DNA of 64,000 nucleotides from Brienomyrus brachyistius. Its lineage: Eukaryota > Chordata > Actinopteri > Osteoglossiformes > Mormyridae. Below the pieces are notes generated by a model. It was given only the letters and a program-made list of their open reading frames with translations, was not told the DNA's origin and did not search any database. Numbering within the stretch: the stretch's first letter is position 1; every line of letters begins with the position of its first letter. The DNA lies in contig NC_064548.1 in the NCBI RefSeq assembly GCF_023856365.1, positions 4,515,501-4,579,500 on the forward strand. The letters are read 5' to 3'. Positions 32,601 through 39,368 of this stretch are shown one piece after another. The position numbers and the translations under genes are program-made.

Positions 32601-33328
32601 GAAAGATACCGCGGTGAGAATCCATGGAGATCTGCGCATGTTCGCCGCTAGAATTTCCTACCACGCGCGGTAGACTTGAGCGTGCTTTTCCTACACAGGC
32701 AGCTTATTGAAAACAGGGCGAACGGCGAACCGCAGCAGCCAAACTCACTGGACTACTTATATATGTGACTATTTTAAGGAGTAATTCCCCTCATCTAAAA
32801 GTGAAAGCTGCAATTTAGTAGCATGGCATTACCAGACTGAGTGAATGCAGGTTCGTTTTATTTTTTGCGCAACCAGTAAATCCTTGTTTATTTGTGGTCA
32901 TCTAGAATGGTCTACGCTAACTTTATGCATTGGATAAAAAAGCAGTTAAATGCCATTTAAGGAGTAAACTCTTACAGCTGTCCTCTAACATACAAAACAC
33001 GCTCAGCCATGTTAAAGTCACTAGATATTAGACAATTGTGTGTTTCAATTTGCAATGGAATATTGGTTCTTTAACGTGACGCGCGTCAATTAAGTTTTAA
33101 TTGTTATTGTAATCACATAATACACCAATGTACGCTTTCTGCGAAAATGTTATTTGCGCCTCCAAACCGTTTATTTTATGCCTAAGTAACATCAAACGGA
33201 AATTAGAGATTAATGTAAGAAGTCGGTACCTTCTTGTTTTCAGGTAGTGCGCACACCTTAACTTCCCCTGTCAAAGACGCGGACCGACTCTGGCCCGTAC
33301 TTTCTTGCTGGGGTGACATGGTTTCCAT
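10755..33328 (-). CDS. arhgap20: Rho GTPase-activating protein 20, complete coding region (15 exons)
   Basis: GAP that stimulates GTP hydrolysis by Rho-family GTPases and is reported as an effector of Rap1 through its RA domain. Fifteen coding exons could be chained, every junction phase agreeing: 33230-33328, 28581-28666, 22966-23136, 22126-22275, 21404-21445, 21192-21276, 20870-20947, 20351-20417, 19874-20059, 18717-18895, 17751-17915, 15482-15597, 14838-15027, 13248-13362, 10755-12545. Predicted length is 1172 aa if one extra base in the last exon is ignored, close to the human protein (about 1190 aa). Order: basic N-terminus, PH (about 78-183), RA (about 196-285), RhoGAP (about 365-555), disordered tail. 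Catalytic features are present: arginine finger GIFR (R399), K436 and the N-x-M...NL helix (N511). The start ATG has an in-frame TGA upstream at 33359-33361. Oddities: a frameshift at 12180-12187, a GC donor after exon 12, and a PDZ-type C-terminus. Without the correction the frame stops at 713 aa. Confidence 0.95.
13248..13362 (-). CDS. arhgap20: arhgap20 coding exon 14, end of RhoGAP domain
   Basis: Encodes VSEVVCFLIENQAKVLGDDG, the final RhoGAP helix (human VSLLIQFLIEN), then FREFPQKRGSSDQGS. Acceptor ctgcag, donor gtaagc; it ends one base into the Asp codon completed by exon 15. Confidence 0.92.
14838..15027 (-). CDS. arhgap20: arhgap20 coding exon 13, RhoGAP core
   Basis: Encodes LVQRLPGEHQLLLRHVFTVL, then HSDGNQMNAFNLSVCIAPSM and SPEIEGGYTKK. 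The N-x-M-x3-NL-x5-PS-M helix contains the structural/catalytic asparagine (N511). Acceptor tctag, donor gtgagc. Confidence 0.94.
15482..15597 (-). CDS. arhgap20: arhgap20 coding exon 12, RhoGAP domain, GC donor
   Basis: Encodes EFLRNIPGSLLCQDLYNQWV then VLDAAGEGEEERVQATQ. EFLRNIPGS is the ARHGAP20 version of the RhoGAP FLRELPEP motif. The 3' boundary fixed by the reading frame (CAG AG|G TTG) falls on donor gcaagt, so this is a GC-AG intron. The acceptor is preceded by a U7 run and a (GU)n tract. Confidence 0.92.
15625..15673. repeat. (AC)n microsatellite upstream of arhgap20 exon 12
   Basis: A pure 49-nt AC tract, (GU)24 in the arhgap20 pre-mRNA. It ends 28 nt before the exon 12 boundary, with a U7 run between. 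Confidence 0.9.
16130..16280 (+). repeat. Degenerate SINE fragment in arhgap20 intron 11
   Basis: Carries the order of words typical of the 5945 SINE body (TAGTTTCCTCCAAAATCCAAA, AATTGCATGTG, GTTTGTGTGTGC, ATCCAGG, GGATGGATATAGG), but heavily diverged. Confidence 0.45.
16295..16586. mobile_element. Tc1/mariner-like element remnant (about 290 bp)
   Basis: The left end CAAAAGTCTGGGCACACC is inverted at the right end as GTGTGTCCAAACTTTTG followed by ACTGGTAC. These terminal words occur in a common fish Tc1-like family. The interior keeps a piece (WDLLQDSWESILEGHF on the plus strand) like a segment usually found inside that family, but it is too short and broken to encode a transposase. Confidence 0.6.
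17530..17712. repeat. Minisatellite of about 57-66 bp units, three copies
   Basis: Each unit contains CATGRCAATCATRCACCAAT then CAGAGCC and ends TTCTGCTRTA. The last two units are nearly identical; the first is more diverged and the third has a short insertion. Every unit carries a CCAATCAG word (CCAAT-box type) and the array ends about 40 bp from exon 11. Confidence 0.8.
17751..17915 (-). CDS. arhgap20: arhgap20 coding exon 11, RhoGAP arginine finger
   Basis: Encodes DMLEVLFHHGPYTRGIFRRS and on to IFVIAAVFK. GIFR supplies the arginine finger (R399) that completes the GTPase active site, and the final lysine (K436) corresponds to the conserved catalytic-loop lysine. Phase 0-0 and 165 nt, so skipping would give an in-frame GAP-dead protein. 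The acceptor (ctgtgaag) is weaker than its neighbours. Donor gtgggt. Confidence 0.94.
18344..18604. mobile_element. Foldback element with 10-bp target duplication (261 bp)
   Basis: The left arm begins CTCATGGGAATTTTATTTAT and the right arm ends inverse (GTTAAATTCCCATGAAT). Pairing extends about 85-120 bp per arm through GCAAAAATGTTCT and AATGATTGGTTCAGAGAGA. Both sides are flanked by CATTTCAGCA (18334-18343 and 18605-18614). Long inverted repeats plus a 9-10 bp duplication suggest a non-autonomous Mutator-like (MULE) element. Lies in intron 10. Confidence 0.75.
18717..18895 (-). CDS. arhgap20: arhgap20 coding exon 10, linker and RhoGAP entry
   Basis: Encodes KTFKRKRSLLNWAFWKGSTA, a basic/aromatic block nearly identical to human KTFKRRRSIINWAFWRGSS, then PTSPQPGKLFGLPLS and DTLPKPIM leading into the RhoGAP domain. 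Acceptor ctccag, donor gtgagc. Confidence 0.93.
18970..19235 (-). mobile_element. 3' end of a CR1-like LINE (ORF2 C-terminus)
   Basis: On the minus strand the sequence encodes TRGHKWKLAGEHFK, then LRKHFFTQRVAGVWNSLPAS and a Leu/Lys-rich end (LGSFKSELDKI), the C-terminal signature of CR1/L2/Rex1-type ORF2 proteins. The 3' end shows two tandem TTCTTATG units (18972-18988), like the 8-bp terminal repeats of CR1. The element is 5' truncated and lies in arhgap20 intron 9, on the gene's own strand. Confidence 0.75.
19874..20059 (-). CDS. arhgap20: arhgap20 coding exon 9, RA end and linker
   Basis: Begins GHEFPFSIKMSHIREPP (human GHEYPYGIKMSH), continues through a variable linker and ends CQFILKPSHAAEG. 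CQFILKPS is a conserved island in the family. Acceptor cctag, donor gtaaca. Confidence 0.92.
20351..20417 (-). CDS. arhgap20: arhgap20 coding exon 8, Ras-associating domain
   Basis: Encodes ASVRDYRLWVISCKDAAPYP then LI. RDYRLWV matches the YQLWV strand of the human RA domain, and APYPLIG is conserved. Acceptor ctgcag, donor gtaagt. Confidence 0.92.
20467..20847. mobile_element. Microsatellite-embedded inverted-repeat element, copy A
   Basis: A body of about 240 bp sits between two (CA)n tracts (20467-20539 and 20777-20847). The left end GGGTATACCTATCCGTATGG is mirrored imperfectly by GTCCCTACAAGGTAAAGTATACC on the right. The interior has CATTCATTTCTATGG, CCCAGCCCTAACC and TTTTAATAAAATAGAG words shared with the four other copies. 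It makes up most of arhgap20 intron 7. Confidence 0.7.
20870..20947 (-). CDS. arhgap20: arhgap20 coding exon 7 (78 nt), Ras-associating domain
   Basis: Encodes SKTLQISNSDSATEVIRMAL then QQFGIS: an RA strand followed by the helix that carries the Ras/Rap contact face. Phase 0 at both ends, so skipping would remove 26 residues in frame. The acceptor is preceded by a C19 tract and the donor (gtaagtgtgtgcgtg) runs straight into a GU repeat. Confidence 0.92.
21192..21276 (-). CDS. arhgap20: arhgap20 coding exon 6, PH-RA linker and RA start
   Basis: Encodes SQIREEKEKENPKTVPLKVF then MKDTESCAY. The charged helix links PH to RA, and PLKVFMKD is the first RA beta strand (PLKIFAKD in human). Acceptor ttccag, donor gtgagt. 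Confidence 0.9.
21404..21445 (-). CDS. arhgap20: arhgap20 coding exon 5 (42 nt), C-terminal PH helix
   Basis: A micro-exon encoding STEQKDRWLHLIQ, the PH C-terminal helix with its invariant tryptophan. Acceptor tgtgcag, donor gtaagc. Being 42 nt, it could be skipped without a frame change but would destroy the PH fold. Confidence 0.9.
22126..22275 (-). CDS. arhgap20: arhgap20 coding exon 4, middle of PH domain
   Basis: Encodes SSTHFKLKAQVHVSEMWTAS, an acidic insert (MEEVCEGSTSAER) and FVMGWPISNCVATF. The human protein has the near-identical words WTASC and FVLGWP at this place. Acceptor caccag, donor gtacgc. Confidence 0.92.
22966..23136 (-). CDS. arhgap20: arhgap20 coding exon 3, start of PH domain
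   Basis: Encodes the linker ESCLSPISPEA and the first PH strands: RLFIAHGHVQMKTGLQTQER, then HLFLFSDILLVTKAK. The ERHLFLFSD stretch is a classic PH beta-strand signature. Acceptor cccccag, donor gtgagt (22960-22965); phase 2 in and 2 out. Confidence 0.92.
24043..24224. mobile_element. hAT-type MITE (182 bp) with perfect 8-bp duplication
   Basis: Ends CAGGGGTCTC and GAGACCCCTG are inverted, and both sides carry ACTTAGAG (24035-24042 and 24225-24232). The 8-bp duplication and CAGGGGT termini are typical of hAT elements. No coding capacity. Confidence 0.85.
26049..26352. mobile_element. Microsatellite-embedded inverted-repeat element, copy B
   Basis: The best preserved ends of the family: GGGTATACCTATCCTTATGG at 26085 is repeated exactly in inverse orientation at 26306-26327 (22 of 22 bp). 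An inner palindrome (GGGGACCAGGAAACCGGTCC) lies at 26237-26257. (CA)n tracts flank both sides. Confidence 0.75.
26353..26620. mobile_element. Microsatellite-embedded element, copy C (left end missing)
   Basis: Starts inside the family consensus (CACCCTTAACCCCTACC), continues with ACTTTTGGCATTC, GGGGACCTGAAAAATGTCCC and ACCACATTTTGGTCTCC, and ends in a 63-bp CA-rich tract (26558-26620, one TA interruption). The left terminal repeat is absent; it abuts copy B. Confidence 0.65.
28581..28666 (-). CDS. arhgap20: arhgap20 coding exon 2 (residues 34-62)
   Basis: Reads KMKSLTQRRQSAPSLVISKA, a basic segment followed by the conserved QSAPSL motif seen in vertebrate ARHGAP20 (RRSAPSL in human). Acceptor cttag, donor gtactg; the exon ends two bases into an Arg codon completed by exon 3. 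RRQS is a basophilic-kinase-like site directly before the PH domain. Confidence 0.9.
28667..33229 (-). other. arhgap20: arhgap20 intron 1
   Basis: Intron of 4.6 kb. It holds a hAT-type MITE (31232-31399), a G17 run (30651-30667), an A19 run (31503-31521), a C9 patch near 30344 and the CpG-bearing segment near 32600-32700. No additional coding exon was found. Confidence 0.75.
31232..31399. mobile_element. hAT-type MITE (168 bp) in arhgap20 intron 1
   Basis: Termini CAGGGGTCTCCAACTCC and its inverse TTGGAGACCCCTG. Flanks CTCTATGT (31224-31231) and CTCTAAAT (31400-31407) agree at 6 of 8 positions, as expected of an aged 8-bp duplication. Inner arms AGCAGGTTTTCTATCC and GGATAGAAAACCTACT also pair, making it a near-complete hairpin. 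Confidence 0.8.
33230..33328 (-). CDS. arhgap20: arhgap20 coding exon 1 (residues 1-33)
   Basis: Starts METMSPQQES, matching the start of human ARHGAP20 (MEAMSPQQE as I recall it), followed by a Ser/Arg-rich patch (SRSASLTG) and a lysine end. Donor gtaccg, phase 0. A second in-frame Met at codon 4 (33317-33319) is an alternative start. The preceding codons are open only to the TGA at 33359-33361. Confidence 0.9.
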
Positions 33329-33720
33329 TAAGACTGGTAGATCCAGGAGAAAACAGCCTCAGTGCATACTCGAATCCATAGCCATCCAATACGGTCCGAC
33401 GACAAACTCAAAACAAGAAGCATAAATTCGCAAAGTCCGCATCTGATCGCTGAATTTCCTGCACTGAATTTCCTGTAAATCGTAAAGTAACAGTAAACAC
33501 CGTAAATAAACAACTCAAATTGAATAATCAAAGTGTTCGGAGATGGTCATGAAGCTCTGCAGGAAGATCAGCTCGCCGCTGCCTGCATCACCTCGTCCAT
33601 GCCTTACTAATTCAAACTGTCTCTGCTGTGCCAGTGGCCTCAATTGATTCGCATGATCTGTCTACCCGAAGCGCACTGCTCCAGGTCCTAATGCCGTCAC
33701 CGCTGTACGAAAACCCAGTA
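33329..33720 (-). promoter_or_regulatory. arhgap20: arhgap20 5' UTR and promoter region (approximate)
   Basis: The sequence immediately upstream of the start codon on the minus strand. It contains the in-frame stop at 33359-33361 and scattered CpGs (for example around 33558-33602 and 33668-33712). No clear TATA box at a fixed distance was identified, so the transcription start is not placed. A second CpG-bearing patch at about 32600-32700, inside intron 1, could be an alternative promoter; human ARHGAP20 also has alternative first exons. Confidence 0.45.
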
Positions 33721-36258
33721 CAGTAGCCGTAAACATATTTTATCAGTTAGCTACAAAATGAAGAATTCCTAACTTGTACCTAGACAATCATTAGTTATGT
33801 CTCCGGTATTTTATTTGGGTTTATAAGTACTTCAACAACGTCACAACTTCCCCGGCTCAAGTGTTTATAGGTTAGTTGAAATCACTCCAGTTATTCGCAT
33901 GATCCAAAAGTACCAGCTCAGTTTAGATTTTGTGATTTTATTATTACATTGTCACTAAAGAAATGAAGTTAAACCAACACATTAAAATTAAGCGGCTCAA
34001 TGCTGTATACTGTAAACAGTTTTATTTCATGTGAAATTCCATATCAGTGGTTATACATGTAGACGAGCGGCAGTGGTGCTTAACATTAATTAGGCAGTGA
34101 CATTGGTTCATAAAGACCAAATTAGGTTTGTTATTTTGTGATCAATTTTCTTATCAGATCATTGAATTACAATGGACAAAAAAGTTGTATTAATAGCATA
34201 ACGACTGCGAAACTTGTACCCCAACAATCATTAGTAACGCTAGAGGGCGCCGTTAAGGCTCCAAGAGCGGTTTTACAACGCTTGTCCTTCGCTGACTTTT
34301 AGACACGGGGATTGAATCAGAATGACAGTTCTCTCACAGCGGATCTATGGCTCTATGGAACACGAACAATGCTGGGCCGCCATCTGGATTCATGGAAAAA
34401 CAAGCTTTTAACCTTCACAATCACCGTAATTTAGGCAAAAGTTTTCCTTCCAAGTTGTCGTTTTCCTGTATTCCCATAAATAGCAGGTCTTGATGGAGAA
34501 AGGGGAAAAATCTGTTTGGGTGTGTCAACAAAATGTAGTTCGGCGTGCCGCTTCGGCTGCCCTGGCTCGTCCATGCTTTTCCAGGGCGCTCTCTCCTCTT
34601 TTCGTATTTGCCTGATTTTTTTTTTATCTTTCCGACGGTTCCGAGCTTCTTATTTTATGCTTGGATTTTAACTGTCACCGGTATAATGATGCTGGTGGAC
34701 TTCAAAAATAGAAAGTATTAAATTAATACACTTTCCAGCACAGGAAGGAAATTTCGCATGTGCCCACCGTAAAATGTATCAAGGAACCTGATGCAGTCCT
34801 AATTTATGTCATCCCAAAAATACTAGCCTCAAAAATATTCTTCTACCTTACAGGTGACCATAACTAAAAACTAAAATCTGTCATTATTTAAGAATTTTAA
34901 TGTAAAACCTTTCAAAAAAATTACAGTTTGTGGTTTCATCTATGCACTTACAATCTTTGGATTATACATGCAATCTTTTGGCTCTCATAAGTAATCAAAA
35001 CAATAAATATATAAAACCACACACAGTCAGGTAAACAGTTACCTGAGCACAGTTTAGCTCAGCAAATTAATTGATTGATTGTTTACTATTTTACAGCAAG
35101 TGTAGACAAATAGCAGATGACAGGTGAACGTTTAGGGCACCATCTTCTGAGGGGGTGCCAACTCATCCAGCCACTTTCACATAGTCACTGATGGGGCTGG
35201 TGGTGAAGCTTGCATGTGTGTGTATGGGGGATTCGTAGCAATTATTTCATCCAGCTATTGATGTTATTGTTATCGTCAATCTTTGTTATCTTTGAGATCA
35301 GTATAAGAATTGTGTCCCACCGCTCCCATTTTCTCTGTAATACAACACTGCTTAGAGTTTAGCTGAAGTTCTTCTGCAGCATCTTCACTGACCTGTCATC
35401 CTTCATTGGTGTGGTTATACTGTAATCTGTTTGAATCTGAAATGCAACAAATCTATGTGGATTCCACTGTCAGACCTCCTTGCACATAAATCTTTACTAT
35501 GGCTTGCACAAGTCATGTGACCAATCATACAACACGGTGTACTGGTGTGTATGGTGAAGAAGAATTCTTTAAGTACAAAAACATCTTGTTAGCACGTATG
35601 AGCTTCAAAAGAAGACTTGGTCATGGAAGCAATCAGGCTATGATATCGAGAGCCTTGCAGTAGTACAGCACTGTATATACAGTAATGAAAAAGCAGCAAG
35701 CTTGCAGCAAATAGTTTAAAGACAGGAGCTGCCCAGTGAGAAAGCCTCTCTCCATTAGCATGTTGCTTAGCATCACCATACACTGCCTTGTGCAACAGAA
35801 AATACCCTACAGACTCGGATTTGAGCTATAGATACTAGCATTGCCATTTGAGGTGATAATGTTGTGAATGCCTCAGTTTTACAGGAGGAAGCAGAAGTCA
35901 GTTCTCACACTAGCGCTAACTAACTCTCGCAAGTGGCGTCTGCATATCTGCAGATAAGTGTGACGCAGGCGAAGCAGAGGGAGAGAGCGCTCATTTTGCT
36001 CCTTGGTTTATTTATTTAGCTAATAAAGAAGAAACTTTATTAAAGAAGAAACTGATCATAATTGTTGATGGTATTATATTTTATTTCCATCCCCCCGGAG
36101 TCATGTTGTATAAAACCCAGAATAATAGTGTTCTGTAAAACATGGAACTGGTTTTAACCCTCAGTGGCAATTTCCAGCTTACTGGAAATCAAATTTTCTA
36201 TATAATCCTGTAAGTGCAGTCAGAGCTACCTCTACTTGCTTTGGACTGTTTCTTTTCT
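33721..36258. other. Intergenic region upstream of arhgap20, no gene recognised
   Basis: Mostly unique sequence. It contains a 25-bp direct repeat (33771-33795 and 34211-34235), a CTCF-like motif (34237-34250), a CpG-bearing stretch near 34260-34640 and a CpG-bearing patch near 35910-35990. No splice-flanked coding frame was convincing. Confidence 0.5.
34237..34250 (+). promoter_or_regulatory. CTCF-like motif
   Basis: ACGCTAGAGGGCGC agrees with the CTCF core CCASYAGRKGGCRS at 12 of 14 positions by eye. It lies about 0.9 kb upstream of the arhgap20 start codon. Binding is inferred only from the motif. Confidence 0.3.
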
Positions 36259-36421
36259 GGGGGGTATTCCACAAAGCAGGATTTTTCCTTTAGCCTTGTA
36301 ACTTAAGTAAAGTGCAAGGATTGGCCAGTAGGAATGTCACTTACCTCTCTTCCTCTTGGACAGTTTTCACGTCTGGCTTAAGTTATCCAGCTACCTGGGA
36401 AAACCCTGCTTTGTGGACTAA
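36259..36421. mobile_element. Foldback MITE (about 163 bp)
   Basis: GGGGGTATTCCACAAAGCAG at the left is mirrored by CCCTGCTTTGTGGACTA at the right. These end words (TTCCACAAAGCAGG) are typical of a widespread fish MITE family. The interior also pairs partly (CTTGTAACTTAAG against CTTAAGTTATCCAG). No coding capacity. Confidence 0.6.
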
Positions 36422-37878
36422 CTTCCTGTGCTCCTCACTGGTGTTTACTTGAAGCCATTGCTCCCTCTCTCTCTCGTTAATCCCCCACCTCGGCTCCGTG
36501 CAGTGCGTGATGTGCGTTTTGGGAAGGGCAGATCCAGCCCCACACACCATGATGAAACCCGCTAATCAGATTAACTCCAGCACTCTAGTGGCCAGTGGAC
36601 CTGGGGGGGGGGGGGCAAACACAACAGGTGGTCTTGGCAGCTGAAAGTTGTACTTGTGACCAAAAGGTCACTTAGTTCAGAATCCCAGGGGAGGACTTAC
36701 TGCTGCATCCCTGAGGTTCAGGTATTACATTGTTTTGGTTAAAACACATCCAGGTGTTTCTGTGGTTTTTTTACATTGGAAGTGTCAGCTAAGTCAATAA
36801 ATGAAATCTTACACTAGGAAGTTAAGAGTAACTGCGGCAGATATTAGCCACTTTATTTTTCCCTTCTGATGGATAATCTCTGTCTGTCTGTAACTGAGCA
36901 CCTAACAGTGAATTTTAACAGTTCCTGGTATGTGGTGTGTTTAAACACTATGGTGCCCTGTGCAGCCTTATCTCTGTTTCAGCAGCAATAGCTACCCTTC
37001 GGCTCTCCTGGTCACACTTTCTGACAAGCAGCAGTAATATTCCTGCAATCAGCTGTGAAGGTCCAAGAACCTGAGAACATGATTGGCTCAGAACGCACAT
37101 CCACATCATAACATCTCATTGTAGCTACTGCACCTGAGCCATGCTGAGAGCATCTCGTATGACCTGTTGTCTTGTCGCTCATTGTTTATGCAGGTCAAGC
37201 CTCAAATCCGAAATGGAAAATTGCTGAGTGAATACAAGTGAAGACGATCAATTTTCAGTCAGGAATAGTGTTTGTCCACTAGTGGGTCATGGTCCTAAAG
37301 TAGGTCGTGAGTGGATTTTCAGTGGGTCACCGAGTTATGGAAAGTTACACAGTCACCTCACACCCCACACCCCCCGGTCGACAACTTTTGACAAGAATTT
37401 GAGTCATTACTTACTGACAAAGGCATATTGTGGATCTAGACTGATATGAGAAATGCCATTGAGGTTGGATGTGGGAGACCCTGTTAGAGGGTCATAGGAA
37501 GGTGTTCAGCTCTCTAGCTGCTGGTGGAGTGATGTTCCCCTTCTCCACCACAACGTGAGCAAGTCGGCTCATTGCTCTGCTGTAACCCAAATGCATCCCC
37601 AGCTACAGAAAACCACTGATTGGCTGTCATCTGATACAGGAACAAAATCCCATTGGGAATGCAGTACTGATGAAAATGCTATTTCACCGCGACTGCCTGG
37701 AGGTCTGGCATGGAATTAAACAAACTGTGTCTCTGGAGACATGTTGTGCTCCCCTGATGAGTTTTTGTCCAGCCCTGCATTGCCTTGGATGTCATCATCC
37801 AAAATAAACAATTCAGGTCGGGATGATTGTCTGTCTGCTAGCAGTCTGACTGATTGTTATCCTTCAATGCTTTTTACT

Positions 37879-37967
37879 ATATGTGACCCGTCGCCACGAA
37901 ATGAGTCTTAAGTCGCACTGGTAGAACTGCACCCATAACACTCCTTTCGTGGTGATGGGTCACATAT
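37879..37967. mobile_element. Short palindromic MITE (89 bp)
   Basis: ATATGTGACCCGTCGCCACG at the left is inverted as CGTGGTGATGGGTCACATAT at the right (two mismatches over 20 bp). The centre is short, so the whole element can fold into one hairpin. Confidence 0.65.
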
Positions 37968-39206
37968 GTGATTGGCCAATGTAACAGTGATATTTTATTG
38001 TTGCAGAGTATCAGTAGGTTGACAACTTTTACCATCGTTTTCGCTGCTAAGTTGACATGTACTGTATGCATCAGCGGTGACACGATACTGTCATTACTTT
38101 GCAGGCAGGAGACAGTGATGCTACTGTCCCCTGTCTGACCTTTCATCCTCTAAGGCCTAAATCATTTTTGGACACACCTGTTATTTGGGTACAATGCCCT
38201 CTAGTTAGTTTCAGGTTAGTTTACACTTAATCCCTAGTTGGCTTATGTATGCCAGCTACTGTAAGTGCTCTCATATATCTGTGTGCACTAAATTCACCTG
38301 GGCCAGAATGCTTGTGAGAAGCCATAAGGAAATTACCCAGCTGTATAATTGGTCAAAGGTATTAATCAGTGTAAATATATCTTCACCAGTTAATAATTGT
38401 CTTCTTCATTTAAAACTGAGAAATGATTAGCATTAAGTTCCTGTGTGACTTCCTAACAAAGCTCAAATACTTGATTCGACATGCAGCAGATAATTTATCA
38501 GCCACATTAGAGACGGGGAATTTGGTAAGAAACTGAGAGCTTCCCCCAAAGGAACAGGATGTATATTCAGTAGTGCTGGGAGCTTTGATCGGTGCCAGAA
38601 GATTCCAGGTTACACACAGTCATTATAAATGCACATTTTCTGCAATACAGACCTAATTCCTGATTCCCAAGAGATAGCAAATGAATTTTAATTCTGTCTC
38701 CCTGAATCACGTGATCGGCTAAATCTGTCTCTTAATGATGGCTATCTCCTGCAGGAAGGTGAAGGGAATGTGAGCGGGGGGGGGGGGGGGGGAGGGGGTG
38801 GGGGGTCAGATTGGCTGTGGCTCTCAGACAGGACGGGAGACAGTGGCTGTGTGAGTCTGTGTGTGTCTCTGTGTGTACAGGGCATTAGATCAAACTGGGA
38901 ATCTGTGACGTGCAGGAACACTAGGGTCCGTTTCACTGTTGCAATAGGAGGGATTATTGTCGCATTTAGTTTTTCCTGTATGTCTGCCTGCCCTTCAGCT
39001 TAGGCACCATTACATCGAAAGAGGCCAGTTCCACAGTGAAGGAGTCGGTGATGTACACTGTTGTTGTCATAGTGAAGCCACCCAGCCTGGTTTTGTAATG
39101 GAGGCTGCACTGGTACCCTGGATGGGGGGCCAGTCCATAAAAGCACAGAGAAGCATCTGTTGGGCTCATGTTTAAATTTTTCTGCTGCTTCTTTTGTCAA
39201 GTGTGA

Positions 39207-39368
39207 TGGTCATGGTGGTCAGTCTCTCCTCATTGGTCATCCCTACTGAAGATGTGTGGGAGGGGGCGGGGTCACACTCACTGCACCTGAAGCTGTTTGC
39301 CTCCTGTGTGGGGTCATGGTGGTCAGTCTCTCCTCATTGGTCATCCCTACTGAAGATGTGTGGGGGGG
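39207..39368. repeat. Interrupted tandem duplication (about 106-bp period)
   Basis: The segment starting GTCATGGTGGTCAGTCTC and ending GAAGATGTGTGGG occurs twice, at 39207-39262 and 39313-39368, nearly without change. This indicates a recent local duplication. Confidence 0.8.
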
